From: Peribacillus glennii
GTDB lineage: Bacteria; Bacillota; Bacilli; Bacillales; DSM-1321
Direction of reading: 5' to 3'
DNA length: 64,000 bases
Assembly: GCF_003429105.1 (NCBI RefSeq)
Contig: NZ_QVTD01000003.1
Coordinates: 682,001 to 746,000 of the forward strand
Shown one piece after another: positions 35,215-44,417 of the stretch (position 1 is its first letter; each line of letters begins with the position of its first letter). Under the pieces are notes generated by a model, which was not told where the DNA came from, ran no database searches, and saw only the letters and a list, made by a program, of their open reading frames with translations. The translations under genes and the position numbers were made by a program.

Positions 35215-35720
35215 TTGGTTCCATTCATCAAACCACCTGGAAAAACCAAACGATTTGAGCCACTGCTTCTTAATTGGACATTTCAATGCTTTATTTCTAT
35301 ATTGAAAGCATTTATACACTCTTATCAAGGATTTCATTACAGGAATCCTACGTATCAAAAAATGGTGAAAGAATATAACCTAGGCAAGGATGTCAAGGAG
35401 AGGTAACTGTTTGGATAATGCACCACAGGAATCATTCCTTGGTCACTTCAAAGATTAAAGCCAGTATGTCAAGGAAGGGAAACTGTTGGGATAACGCCTG
35501 TATGGAGAACTTATTCAGCCATTTTAAATCGGAGTGTTTCCATCTTTATTCTCACCAAACAGCCGAAGAAGTTAAGGATGCCGTACGTAGATATATTCGC
35601 TTCTATAACTATCAGCGTTTCCAGGAAAAATTAAACAACCTGAGTCCATATGAATACAGAACTCAGGCTTCTTAAATATGTTGTTTTATTACTGTCTACT
35701 TGACAGAGGTCACTTCACAA
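35215..35720 (+). mobile_element. IS3-family transposase remnant
   Basis: The stretch 35290-35406 reads YQGFHYRNPTYQKMVKEYNL, like the HSDQGFHY block of IS3/IS150 transposases, then after a short disruption 35439-35675 reads SKIKASMSRKGNCWDNACME and continues to the usual C-terminal YNYQRFQEKLNNLSPYEYR. The catalytic Glu (ACMENLF) is present but the two Asp and the first ORF are missing. The end CTGTCTACTTGACAG near 35692-35706 resembles an IS3 terminal repeat. The element is dead. Confidence 0.8.
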
Positions 35721-35830
35721 AACAGGGATCATCTTATTACAGCTGTCTAGTCTTTTTTTTATATGTCCTTTACAAAAGGTACACTTTAAAATGCCGTGGT
35801 CTCTATTGATTTTACGTTGTTACACTTAGC

Positions 35831-37036
35831 TCAGATCGTAACGGTCTTCGCATCCAGGTTCTTTCTGGCTACCCCGGTTTCGATGGCGGCCTGTGCAACA
35901 GCAGTCGCAACAGCTTCAGCCACCCTGGAATCAAATGCGTTTGGAATTACATAATCATTCGTAAGCTCTTCAGGCCCGACTAGATCGGCAATGGCATAAA
36001 CAGCAGCTAATTTCATCTGTTCATTGATTTCTGAGGCTAATACTTGAAGAGCTCCTTTGAAAATTCCAGGAAATGCAAGGACATTGTTCACCTGGTTCGG
36101 CAAATCGGAACGGCCGGTTCCGATTACTGCCGCTCCGGCAGAGATGGCTTCTGCAGGCATGATTTCCGGGTTAGGGTTGGCCATCGCAAAGATGACTGGA
36201 TTTTCATTCATGGTGCCTATCATTTCTTGCGTAAGAGCCCCTGCAACTGAAACCCCGATAAATACATCGGCCCCTTTAATCACTTCTTTCAATGACCCGG
36301 CAGCGTTATTTTTATTTGTAATCTGGGCAATCGATTCCTTCACCGTATTCATGCCGTTAGTCCGCCCTTGATAGATGGAACCTTTCGAGTCACACATGAT
36401 GATGTCATCCACACCCAATTCATGCAGAAGTTTTGCAATGGCAATTCCAGCGGCACCCGCACCATTGACCACGATCGTTATATCTTCAAGCTTTTTGTTT
36501 ACGACCTTTAAGGCATTGATAAGGCCTGCAGCAGTGACAATGGCCGTTCCGTGTTGGTCATCATGGAATACCGGTATATTCATCTCCTTTTTTAGCCGCT
36601 CTTCAATGATGAAGCAATTCGGAGCCGAAATATCTTCTAAATTGATTCCGCCAAATGTGGGTTCCATTGCTTTCACAATCTGGACAATTTGTTCCGGGTC
36701 GGTAGTATTCAGTGCAATAGGGAAGGCATCGACATTAGCAAAAGCTTTAAAAAGTGCCGCTTTCCCCTCCAAAACAGGCATGGAAGCCGCTCCGCCAATA
36801 TTCCCGAGGCCAAGGACAGCTGTGCCATCTGATATTATCCCGACTAAATTGCCTTTTATCGTATAATCATAGATTTTTTCAGGATGCTGATGAATTTCGG
36901 TACATGGCTCCGCAACACCCGGAGAATATGCCAGGCTTAAATCATCGGCATTATTCAATTCTACCTTCAATTCCACGCTTAATTTTCCTTTTGCCTGCTT
37001 GTGAAGCTCCAAAGACTTTTCTCTAATATTTCCCAT
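35831..37036 (-). CDS. NAD(P)-dependent malic enzyme (YtsJ/MaeA type)
   Basis: Decarboxylates malate to pyruvate. 401 residues, the short bacterial form without phosphotransacetylase domain. LAYSPGVAEPC (malate), EDISAPNCFIIEERL and VFHDDQHGTAIV (metal Asp), and NGAGAAGIAIAKLL (nucleotide) are visible. Cofactor preference cannot be told. Monocistronic, downstream of the glycolate genes on the same strand with a 390-base gap. Confidence 0.93.
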   Translation of the reverse strand: MGNIREKSLELHKQAKGKLSVELKVELNNADDLSLAYSPGVAEPCTEIHQHPEKIYDYTIKGNLVGIISDGTAVLGLGNIGGAASMPVLEGKAALFKAFANVDAFPIALNTTDPEQIVQIVKAMEPTFGGINLEDISAPNCFIIEERLKKEMNIPVFHDDQHGTAIVTAAGLINALKVVNKKLEDITIVVNGAGAAGIAIAKLLHELGVDDIIMCDSKGSIYQGRTNGMNTVKESIAQITNKNNAAGSLKEVIKGADVFIGVSVAGALTQEMIGTMNENPVIFAMANPNPEIMPAEAISAGAAVIGTGRSDLPNQVNNVLAFPGIFKGALQVLASEINEQMKLAAVYAIADLVGPEELTNDYVIPNAFDSRVAEAVATAVAQAAIETGVARKNLDAKTVTI

Positions 37037-37429
37037 ACTTTCATCTCCTTTAAAATAATGATTTTATTTAAAATTAAAATGAATCAAAACTACTTGTAAT
37101 CCCGAAGATTTTGTTTCCTATTGCGAAACACCGTTTCTGTTTATTCGCAAAAAATCCTTAATCCCTGCTTGATCGGCAGTCGTTGAACTTTAGGATTATT
37201 ATAAGTTGTAAAAAGCCGGACTGTGGAATACGGTTTCAAAATATGTCAAATTACAGCAGAAAAGAGAATCCATTCAATTTTTATTAATTTTTAAATATTC
37301 TGATATTTTATCATACAATTCTCTTATCAACAATATTAAAACGATAAATTTTTCTTAAATTTTTACTTTTATTAAGTTCCTTCATGAAACAGTTACATTT
37401 AAGTTTGTTTCATAAAGGAACCAATCTTT
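37037..37429. other. Intergenic stretch between glcF and malic enzyme
   Basis: Holds the long inverted repeat at 37376 (just after glcF) and AT-rich sequence probably including the malic enzyme promoter, which was not pinpointed. Confidence 0.45.
37376..37421 (-). terminator. 16-bp inverted repeat after glcF
   Basis: GTTCCTTCATGAAACA and TGTTTCATAAAGGAAC pair at 15 of 16 positions around a 14-base loop. The T run is weak, so it may also be a regulator site: its TGTTTCA/TGAAACA arms recur upstream of the aminotransferase gene. Confidence 0.55.
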
Positions 37430-38782
37430 TTAGTGAGCCTTCACTTCCGCCCTTTCAATCGATTCAACTAAATAATCGACTACATGCTTGGTTTCGATGA
37501 CATCTTCCATTCCTTCTCTGTGCACGCCAAGTTTCATTTGCAAAAAGCAGCCAGGGTTGGCTGTAAGAAGAACTCCAGAGCCCGTTTTCTTGACGTTTTC
37601 CATTTTCTTATCCAAAATGTCATTGGCCAGGTCCGGTTGTAGCAGATTGTATATCCCGGCAGATCCGCAGCAATATTTTTTCTCAGGCAGCTCCACATAC
37701 TCTACTTCTGGCACCCGTTTCACAAGCCTTGCCGGTGCGTCCTTTACCTTCATTACGTATTGGAGATGGCAAGAAGGCTGGTAGGTGACCCGTTCACCAT
37801 GTCCCATTGTTTTTGGCAAATCACCTTTCTCGTGAATGATCTCGCTGATGTCGCGGATCTTCTTGGAAAAAGCTTTAGCCCGCTCCAGCCATACAGGATC
37901 ATCGCGGAAAAAATCTGAGTATTCAGCTAAAGCAGCCCCACAGCCGCCCGCATTGGTAATGATATAGTCTACTTCCGCCTTTTCAAAGGCTTCAATGTTG
38001 GCTTTCGCCAGTTCAATCGTTTTATCTTTTTTCCCGCTATGATGATGCAAAGCGCCACAGCACATTTGCGATTTTGGCGTTACCACATCAAAGCCTGTTT
38101 TCGATAACAGTTTAATCGAGTTCTTATTCGTTTCGCGGAACATCACATCCATTATACAGCCTTGAAAGAATGCAACACGGCCCCTTGATTCCTTTCTTTC
38201 ATTGGCACGCGGAGTATATTCAGGATGTGGTTTCCTCTCTGAAGGGGACAGCACGGCCGGTGTAATTTTCTCCATTTCCCGCAGCTGTTCCGGGAAAAAC
38301 TTCATGATTCCGATATTTCTTGTCAAGGTTTGAAGCCCGCTTTTTTGATACATCCACAATAAGTTCCCGACCTGATTCAGCCGTTTTTGATCTGCCAGCA
38401 CCTTATCGAAAAAGAAATTTTTAACAGTACTAGCAAGCCGCCCCGGCTGTTCGATAGAACTTTCGCTATTTTGGAACACTGTTGTTTCGGCTGCTGCCGC
38501 GATCTGTTCTTTGGCGAGCATGACAATATCGGGAACCTGGACGTCTATTGGGCATGCGTCTACACAAGCAGAGCATAGCAGGCACCGGTCCAGTTGATCC
38601 TTAATCTCCTGGTTCACCGGGATTTCACCATCAATCACGCTGCGCGCCATTAACACCCTGCCCCTGGGACCATCCGCTTCCCTCCCCGTGATATTAAGCG
38701 TGGGACATACACCACGGCATGCTCCGCAACGCACACATGTATGCATGGACTCTTCTGGAGTTAATGTTTTCAAAGGTCTCAC
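37430..38782 (-). CDS. glcF: Glycolate oxidase iron-sulfur subunit
   Basis: 450 residues. Two 4Fe-4S motifs, CVRCGACRGVCP and CLLCSACVDACPIDV, then two CCG domains (MCCGALHHHSGKKD, YCCGSAGIYN). It passes electrons from GlcD to the membrane chain. It starts eight bases after glcD. There is no separate glcE-like gene; Bacilli usually have the two-gene form. Confidence 0.93.
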   Translation of the reverse strand: MRPLKTLTPEESMHTCVRCGACRGVCPTLNITGREADGPRGRVLMARSVIDGEIPVNQEIKDQLDRCLLCSACVDACPIDVQVPDIVMLAKEQIAAAAETTVFQNSESSIEQPGRLASTVKNFFFDKVLADQKRLNQVGNLLWMYQKSGLQTLTRNIGIMKFFPEQLREMEKITPAVLSPSERKPHPEYTPRANERKESRGRVAFFQGCIMDVMFRETNKNSIKLLSKTGFDVVTPKSQMCCGALHHHSGKKDKTIELAKANIEAFEKAEVDYIITNAGGCGAALAEYSDFFRDDPVWLERAKAFSKKIRDISEIIHEKGDLPKTMGHGERVTYQPSCHLQYVMKVKDAPARLVKRVPEVEYVELPEKKYCCGSAGIYNLLQPDLANDILDKKMENVKKTGSGVLLTANPGCFLQMKLGVHREGMEDVIETKHVVDYLVESIERAEVKAH

Positions 38783-38790
38783 CTCTAGTC

Positions 38791-40227
38791 TTAGTTTGGC
38801 AGTGCCATTTTGCCCGGATTTAAAATGTTATTAGGATCAATTGTTTTTTTGATTGCGCGCATCACTTCCATTGCTGGACCGTGTTCCACATCCATATATT
38901 TCGCCCGCACGATTCCGACTCCATGCTCCGCAGTCGTAGTCCCTTCCATTTTGATAGCCAGTTCGTGGATGTCGTCTATCATCTTTTGGACATTTTCCAT
39001 TTCTATTTTATTGTTGCTATTTACTACTGGGCCGGTATGCAGGTTCCCATCACCCACATGGCCGTATATGCCGCAAATGATTCCATATTTCTCAGCGATA
39101 TTATGGATTTCCCGAAGCGTTTCCGGTAAACGGGAAATCGGGACGCAAATGTCTTCTCCGCCATAAACCCTGAATCCTCCTGGTTTCAGAAGACCTACCG
39201 CTGCACCGACGAGCTTCCTTGCCTGCCAAAGCTTTTCACACTCTTCTGGCTCATCACTGAATTTTACGTAAGTAGCGTATTTCTCAACCACTTTCTTTAA
39301 ACGGTTCACCTGAGAAGTGACTTCTTCATTTGCACCATCCACTTCAAAGACGAGAACGGCTTCATTATCCTCAGGGAGATTTAATTCAGGCTTCATCTTG
39401 TTTACAGCCTTTGTGCAGTTGAAATCCATGATTTCAATAGCTGATGGCTGAAGTCCGGATGAGAATACGGCGTTTACCGCCTCTCCCGCATCTTCCAATC
39501 TTGCAAACGAACAAAGTACAATGCCTCTGGAAACTGGCAGCGGCAATAATTTCAATCTCAGTCGTGTCACAATGCCAAGTGTCCCTTCCGAACCAATCAT
39601 TAGATGGGCAAGGTCATAGCCTGACACGGATTTTAATGCTTTCGAGTTCGCACCGCCGGTTACGATTACTTCTCCTGTCGGAAGGACTACCTCCATTCCC
39701 AGGACGTAATGCCGTGTGACACCATACTTTACGGCACGTAGCCCGCTTGAGTTATTCGAAACCATTCCTCCGATCGTACACATATTTGCGCTACCAGGAT
39801 CAGGCGGGAAACGTAACCCGAAAGGTTTCAGGGCTTCATTCAAATCATTCTGCACCACACCGGGTTCGATCATGGCTTGCATATTTCTATGATCTATTTC
39901 CAGTATGCGGTTCATTTTGGAAAGGTCCAGCATAATGCCGCCTTTGGTTGAAACAGCTCCTCCAGTTTGTCCGGTAGCAGCTCCCCTTGGATACACTGGT
40001 ATTTTGTATTCATTGGCAAGCTTTACACATTCACTCACTTCATTGGTAGATAAGGCGATGGCTGCGACCTGTGGCTTTTTCGGGTGGAGCTGTGTTTCAA
40101 AAGATGCATCATAGGAATAGGTCATCAAGTCAGTATTATTGGTCAAAACGCGATCATCACCAAATATTTCTTTTAGGCGTGAAATGACTTTATCGTCCAG
40201 CTGTGCTGGTGCGATAGTTTCATTCAT
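38791..40227 (-). CDS. glcD: Glycolate oxidase FAD-linked subunit
   Basis: 478 residues, VAO/PCMH flavoprotein. YPRGAATGQTGGAVSTKGGI binds FAD and the C-terminal domain has YGHVGDGNLH and HGVGIVRAKY. It oxidises glycolate (or D-lactate) to glyoxylate. The start ATG at 40227 follows GAGGTGG by six bases and overlaps the stop of the sigma-54 activator gene by eight bases, so translation is coupled; a longer frame to 40314 lies inside that gene. Confidence 0.93.
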   Translation of the reverse strand: MNETIAPAQLDDKVISRLKEIFGDDRVLTNNTDLMTYSYDASFETQLHPKKPQVAAIALSTNEVSECVKLANEYKIPVYPRGAATGQTGGAVSTKGGIMLDLSKMNRILEIDHRNMQAMIEPGVVQNDLNEALKPFGLRFPPDPGSANMCTIGGMVSNNSSGLRAVKYGVTRHYVLGMEVVLPTGEVIVTGGANSKALKSVSGYDLAHLMIGSEGTLGIVTRLRLKLLPLPVSRGIVLCSFARLEDAGEAVNAVFSSGLQPSAIEIMDFNCTKAVNKMKPELNLPEDNEAVLVFEVDGANEEVTSQVNRLKKVVEKYATYVKFSDEPEECEKLWQARKLVGAAVGLLKPGGFRVYGGEDICVPISRLPETLREIHNIAEKYGIICGIYGHVGDGNLHTGPVVNSNNKIEMENVQKMIDDIHELAIKMEGTTTAEHGVGIVRAKYMDVEHGPAMEVMRAIKKTIDPNNILNPGKMALPN

Positions 40228-42136
40228 ATCTTTCCACCTCATTTTCTTTAATTTTTCTCCATAAGGTCGTCCGCCCGATTCCCAGGATTTTCGCTGCTTC
40301 CGTTTTATTTCCATTCACTCGTTTCAGCACCTCAACAATTCGATTGTGCTCATCATTCGGCAAGTTCCCGAAATATTGCCCGTTTGTTTTTGGCAGGCCG
40401 CCCCTTTTCATGTCCAAATCTAAAAAGTCCTTGCCGCCTGCTGCCATTACTGTTTCCTCATTAATGAAGTTGTCTTCCGCGAGTATTATGCACCTTTCAA
40501 CGATATTCCTAAGCTGGCGGATATTTCCCGGCCAGTGGTAATTTTGAAGAATTTCTACCGCTTCATTAGTGAAGCCGGCAATATCTTTTTGAATGTTTTT
40601 CTTTAGTTCTTCTGTAAAATAATTACACAACAGTGGAATATCTTCGCGCCGTTCGTTCAAGGAAGGAATCATAATATTAAGGATATCCAGCCGATAATAC
40701 AGGTCTGCCCGAAACTTCCCTTCATCTACCATGCTCCCTAAATCCCGATTGGAGGCTGCGATTACCCGGATGTCAATCGGAATGACCCTTTCATCGCCAA
40801 GGCGCATCACTTCTCCTTCTTGCAGCACTCTCAGAAGCTGTGCCTGCAATGATTCAGCCAGCTCCCCGATTTCATCGAGAAAAATTGTCCCTTGATGTGC
40901 AAGCTCAAACAATCCGGTTTTTCCGCCTTTTTTGGCTCCTGTAAATGCTCCTTCCACATAGCCGAACAATTCGCTTTCCAAAAGGTTTAAAGGGATAGCC
41001 GCACAGTTTACCGCCACAAACGGTCCCTCCGCCCGCTTGCTGAACCTATGGATTAACTGTGCAAAAACTTCTTTCCCAACTCCCGTTTCGCCGCTTAGCA
41101 ATACGGTGGAGTCCACCTGTGCATACTTTTTGGCTTTATCAATCGCTTTAATGAAAATTTCGCTTTCGCCAACGATGTTGTCCTCATGGTATTTTGTCAC
41201 ATGTCCGCGGTGCATTAGTTTTTTTCGGATTTCCTGTTCTTGCTGCTGCAGCTTTTTAAGTTCCTGAAAGGTACATACAGCCCCAAACACAGAATTCTCA
41301 TGACGGATCGGAATGCGATTGGCGATTATTTTCACGCCATTTTCGTCCTGTATCTTGTTAAGCTCTTCCTTGCCCGACGAAATAACCTCTTTTAAACGGG
41401 AGTGGACAAGGAAATGGTCAACCGGTTTTCCAATGATACCTTCATTTGTAATATTCAAAATTTTCCTTGCGGAAGGATTGCACACAGTGATAATTCCATT
41501 TTCATCAACAGCGATCACCCCGTCCGCGATGAAATCGAGGATGGCCTGCAATTGTTTTGTCCGCTTTAGTTCAGTGCGGCGCACCTCGAGCAAACTTTTG
41601 GCTTCATGTATCGCCTGCGATACCGATTCAACCCCTGAAGACAATATGACTGTGTTCACATTCAGCTTTTTCACTTGATTCACATAGACACTTTTGCCGA
41701 TTAGCACATCAATGTTTCTTTCAATCAGCGTTTGTACCGCAGTTCCAACATCTGTTTTGGCGTCCATCACATATTTTTCGATACTGAATCCTAGGGAAGC
41801 TTCAATGCTTTCAATGCCATGAATGACTTCAAGATCATCCGCAATCCCGATTTTTTCCCCATTTTTATAGGCTTTCATAATGGTGCGAAGCAAATCAAAA
41901 CCAGTGATCGGAATTTGGACTACCGGAATTCCTATATCCAATTCAATGATTTTCATCGCCAACGTACCCCGGCTGATAATGACTTCTGTCCCTTCTTTTG
42001 CAAATTTCCTGGCAATGGCAGCCGCTTCATCAAAATGAACCATCTTCACGGTTATGTCTTCTTCCGCTTTTTCACAAGCTTCCAAAGCAACGGGCATTAA
42101 TTCCTCAATCGGTACCAAAATAGCAATCTCTGACAT
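40220..42136 (-). CDS. Sigma-54-dependent activator with PrpR-type sensor
   Basis: 638 residues. About 1-190 a PrpR_N-type ligand domain, 205-300 a PAS domain (AILDFIADGVIAVDENGIIT), 335-560 the AAA+ domain (Walker A SGETGVGKEVFA, sigma-54 contact GAFTGA, FLDEIGELAESLQ) and 590-635 a Fis-type HTH (NKTEAAKILGIGRTTLWRKI). It opens sigma-54 promoters; the perfect -24/-12 promoter at 44249 is the natural target. It sits inside the unit it likely controls. Ligand probably glycolate or a related acid. Confidence 0.93.
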   Translation of the reverse strand: MSEIAILVPIEELMPVALEACEKAEEDITVKMVHFDEAAAIARKFAKEGTEVIISRGTLAMKIIELDIGIPVVQIPITGFDLLRTIMKAYKNGEKIGIADDLEVIHGIESIEASLGFSIEKYVMDAKTDVGTAVQTLIERNIDVLIGKSVYVNQVKKLNVNTVILSSGVESVSQAIHEAKSLLEVRRTELKRTKQLQAILDFIADGVIAVDENGIITVCNPSARKILNITNEGIIGKPVDHFLVHSRLKEVISSGKEELNKIQDENGVKIIANRIPIRHENSVFGAVCTFQELKKLQQQEQEIRKKLMHRGHVTKYHEDNIVGESEIFIKAIDKAKKYAQVDSTVLLSGETGVGKEVFAQLIHRFSKRAEGPFVAVNCAAIPLNLLESELFGYVEGAFTGAKKGGKTGLFELAHQGTIFLDEIGELAESLQAQLLRVLQEGEVMRLGDERVIPIDIRVIAASNRDLGSMVDEGKFRADLYYRLDILNIMIPSLNERREDIPLLCNYFTEELKKNIQKDIAGFTNEAVEILQNYHWPGNIRQLRNIVERCIILAEDNFINEETVMAAGGKDFLDLDMKRGGLPKTNGQYFGNLPNDEHNRIVEVLKRVNGNKTEAAKILGIGRTTLWRKIKENEVERYE

Positions 42137-42282
42137 ATGAGCACCTCAATTTTACGTTTCATTTGGAACAATCTGTGTTTTCATTGTAAACGATTGCAAT
42201 CAAATGCCAACAAAAATTTTGGAATTACGTGTTTCAAAGTGTTTAACGTCAAAGAATTGCTATCTAGGGAGCCTGTTTGCTC

Positions 42283-42996
42283 CTAAATAGAGCGGGCGTC
42301 GATCTTCATTACACTTTCAACCTGTCCAAAGGGGCCACCAGACGAAATGATTCCCAGTGTCGCCCCTGATTCGTATATGAATCTTGCTAGCACTCTTCGC
42401 CCTGTTTCATCTAACTGTTCCACTGTTTTTCCGCCTATTATGATTCCATATCCTGCCAAACTATCATTGAAATAATCCAGCAAATAGCTACACATTTTTT
42501 CCGCGGTTACTCCTGCATTCAAGGCTCCGTCCACCTCTATGTAAACCATCTCAGGTACGGCCAATTCCACTTTACCTGTACCTAGGCAATCAGCCATTGC
42601 CCGTAGGGTGACAAGGAGAGGAATCGCTCCCTGTGCTCCAAACCTTCCGATAAAGCTATCTATTCCAGCGACAACATACCCCTGCAAATTACTGTACTTG
42701 CCGTCCATTGCATCGATGGTGTATATTTCTCCTTTTTCCAGCAGCGAGACCCCGTGTTCATCACAAAAATTTTTCATTTTGGATAATTCGCTAAAAGGAG
42801 TATCCGTTTCTGAAGTGAAAATGGCACGGGAAGGATTAAGCACTTTTTTGTAGCCTAATTCTATGAATTCCCTGATAACATTCATCGCATTTTTTCCTGT
42901 AATAAATAGAAACCTTGGCTCGATTGTAAGGCGTTCACCAGGAGTGACTATATCGAGATTTGCTTGAATGGCAATAGCTTTTTCAATGATATTCAC
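42283..42996 (-). CDS. Aconitase/LeuC-like protein lacking the Fe-S half
   Basis: 237 residues. IDSFIGRFGAQGAIPL lines up with the GDSHTxTHGALGAL block of 3-isopropylmalate dehydratase, VYIEVDGALNAGVTAEKM with the IEVNGxLxxGVTAKD block, and GGKTVEQLDETGRRVLARFI with the strand after it. The region that follows in LeuC and carries the three Fe-S Cys is absent, so hydratase chemistry as in aconitase is unlikely. It lies 25 bases after the aminotransferase in the sigma-54 unit. The similarity is by eye and should be treated as moderate. Confidence 0.55.
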   Translation of the reverse strand: MNIIEKAIAIQANLDIVTPGERLTIEPRFLFITGKNAMNVIREFIELGYKKVLNPSRAIFTSETDTPFSELSKMKNFCDEHGVSLLEKGEIYTIDAMDGKYSNLQGYVVAGIDSFIGRFGAQGAIPLLVTLRAMADCLGTGKVELAVPEMVYIEVDGALNAGVTAEKMCSYLLDYFNDSLAGYGIIIGGKTVEQLDETGRRVLARFIYESGATLGIISSGGPFGQVESVMKIDARSI

Positions 42997-43021
42997 TTAG
43001 GCAGTCACTCCTTAGCAGGTG

Positions 43022-44188
43022 TTAACAATTCGGATTTTCAAGCCAGTGTCTTTGGGCAGCCGAAACCCCTGCACCGAGTTCTACTTCATGGCCGCTTTTT
43101 TTCAACCCTAATTCAATTGCAGCAAACATTTTTAACATGTCGGCAGCATCCGTGTAGCCCATGTGGCCGAGGCGCAAAAGCTTGTTTTTCACTTTTCCCA
43201 ATCCTCCGCCTAATGCAATATGGAATTGTTCACGCATCATCTTCCGAAATGCGTCGGCATTCTCTAGCTTCACTGCCGTCAATGTCGGACTTGCTGCAGA
43301 ATCATCGACCAACAGTTCAAGACCAAGTGCCCGTACACCGGCTCTAGTCATGTCACGAAGGGCCGCATGGCGCTTATATTCGTTCTCGATTCCTCCGGCC
43401 CTTTCTATCATGTTGCAAGCTTCAAGCAAGCCGCATACAAGGGCGATATTTGGTGTATAAGGAGTGCCTCCCCCTGATTCCAGGCCTTTTCGATATAATT
43501 TCAAATCAAAGTAGAAGGATGGGCATTGGTGTTTCTCCATTACGTTCCAGGCTTTTTCACTCATCGTAATTAACGCAAGACCCGGAGGCTGCATCAAGGC
43601 TTTCTGGCCGCCAGTAGCTACGATATCGATTCCCCATTCATCCATATAAAGCGGGGTGCCCACAATGGAACTGACCGCATCTACCATAAAAATCGCATCC
43701 GTTTCCTTTACAATGGCCGCAATTTCCTGAATATTATTGATCGCCGATGTTGACGTTTCGCAATGGGTTGCAAAAACAGCCTTTGCTTCCGGGTGTTCCT
43801 TCAAGGCCTTCCTGACATCTTCTGGATCAATGACCTCGCCCCACTCAGCATCGAGCCTTACAACATTGCAGCCGATATGGTTCGTGATGCCCTGCAGGTA
43901 TTCACCGAAGTAACCAATGACACAAAGGATGATGGTATCATCCTTCCCGACAGTATTGATAATGGCGGTTTCAAGCGCTGAAGCCCCGCTGGCTGTTAAT
44001 GGAATGACCAAATTTTTGGTTTGAAAAATCATTTTCGATTTTTCAATGGTTTCATGCAGTACATCCTGAAACGCAGGATTACGGTAGTCCATCATTGGAT
44101 GATCAAAGCTTTGCAGCATCGCACGCTGAATTTCCTTAGGGACCTGGACCGGCCCTGGCAATCTTAAATCCATTTTTTCTTCAAACAT
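43022..44188 (-). CDS. Class V aminotransferase, alanine/serine-glyoxylate type (PucG-like)
   Basis: 388 residues, PLP enzyme. LTASGASALETAIIN near the N-terminus, DAVSSIVGTPLYMDEWGID binding PLP and the lysine in ATGGQKALMQPPG are typical of alanine-glyoxylate and ureidoglycine-glyoxylate aminotransferases. With GlcDF it would turn glyoxylate into glycine. ATG 44188 follows GGGGAGAG; an upstream frame to 44221 has no ribosome site. It is the first gene behind the sigma-54 promoter. Confidence 0.9.
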   Translation of the reverse strand: MFEEKMDLRLPGPVQVPKEIQRAMLQSFDHPMMDYRNPAFQDVLHETIEKSKMIFQTKNLVIPLTASGASALETAIINTVGKDDTIILCVIGYFGEYLQGITNHIGCNVVRLDAEWGEVIDPEDVRKALKEHPEAKAVFATHCETSTSAINNIQEIAAIVKETDAIFMVDAVSSIVGTPLYMDEWGIDIVATGGQKALMQPPGLALITMSEKAWNVMEKHQCPSFYFDLKLYRKGLESGGGTPYTPNIALVCGLLEACNMIERAGGIENEYKRHAALRDMTRAGVRALGLELLVDDSAASPTLTAVKLENADAFRKMMREQFHIALGGGLGKVKNKLLRLGHMGYTDAADMLKMFAAIELGLKKSGHEVELGAGVSAAQRHWLENPNC

Positions 44189-44248
44189 TTTCTCTCTCCC
44201 CTTTGGCTGTATAAATTTCATAAAATGATTTCCTTATATTTTTCTTTA

Positions 44249-44265
44249 TGCAATTTCCGTGCCAA
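44249..44265 (-). promoter_or_regulatory. Sigma-54 promoter (-24/-12)
   Basis: The minus strand reads TTGGCACGGAAATTGCA, matching TTGGCAC-N5-TTGCW completely. Transcription would start near 44237 and read aminotransferase, aconitase-like gene, activator, glcD and glcF. Confidence 0.9.
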
Positions 44266-44314
44266 CTTGAAATCCCTTTCATTCTTAATTTCTTTTAGTT
44301 GGTAATTGTTCCGA

Positions 44315-44331
44315 TGTTTCAATATGGAACA
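44315..44331. promoter_or_regulatory. Candidate activator site TGTTTCA-N3-TGGAACA
   Basis: TGTTTCAATATGGAACA is a 17-bp dyad 50 bases upstream of the -24 box. Related TGAAACA half sites occur at 44336-44341 and 44354-44361, and CGTTTCATTTGGAACA lies upstream of the activator gene near 42160. Confidence 0.45.
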
Positions 44332-44373
44332 TAAAATGAAACGAGTCTCCCGATTGAAACACATTGCCGATTC

Positions 44374-44404
44374 AAAAAAAGAGACTCTTTAATTAAAAAG
44401 TCTC
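44374..44404 (-). terminator. Terminator of the terC-like gene
   Basis: GAGACT and AGTCTC stem followed by TTTTTTT on the minus strand, 14 bases after the stop codon. Confidence 0.85.
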
Positions 44405-44417
44405 ATACTTATACATT

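Noticed and set aside
35176..35358. 60-residue minus-strand frame ending in WFDEWNQRQRGLHPSAIEF
   Set aside because: It looked like a transposase C-terminus, but it runs antisense to the IS3 remnant and has no start signal.
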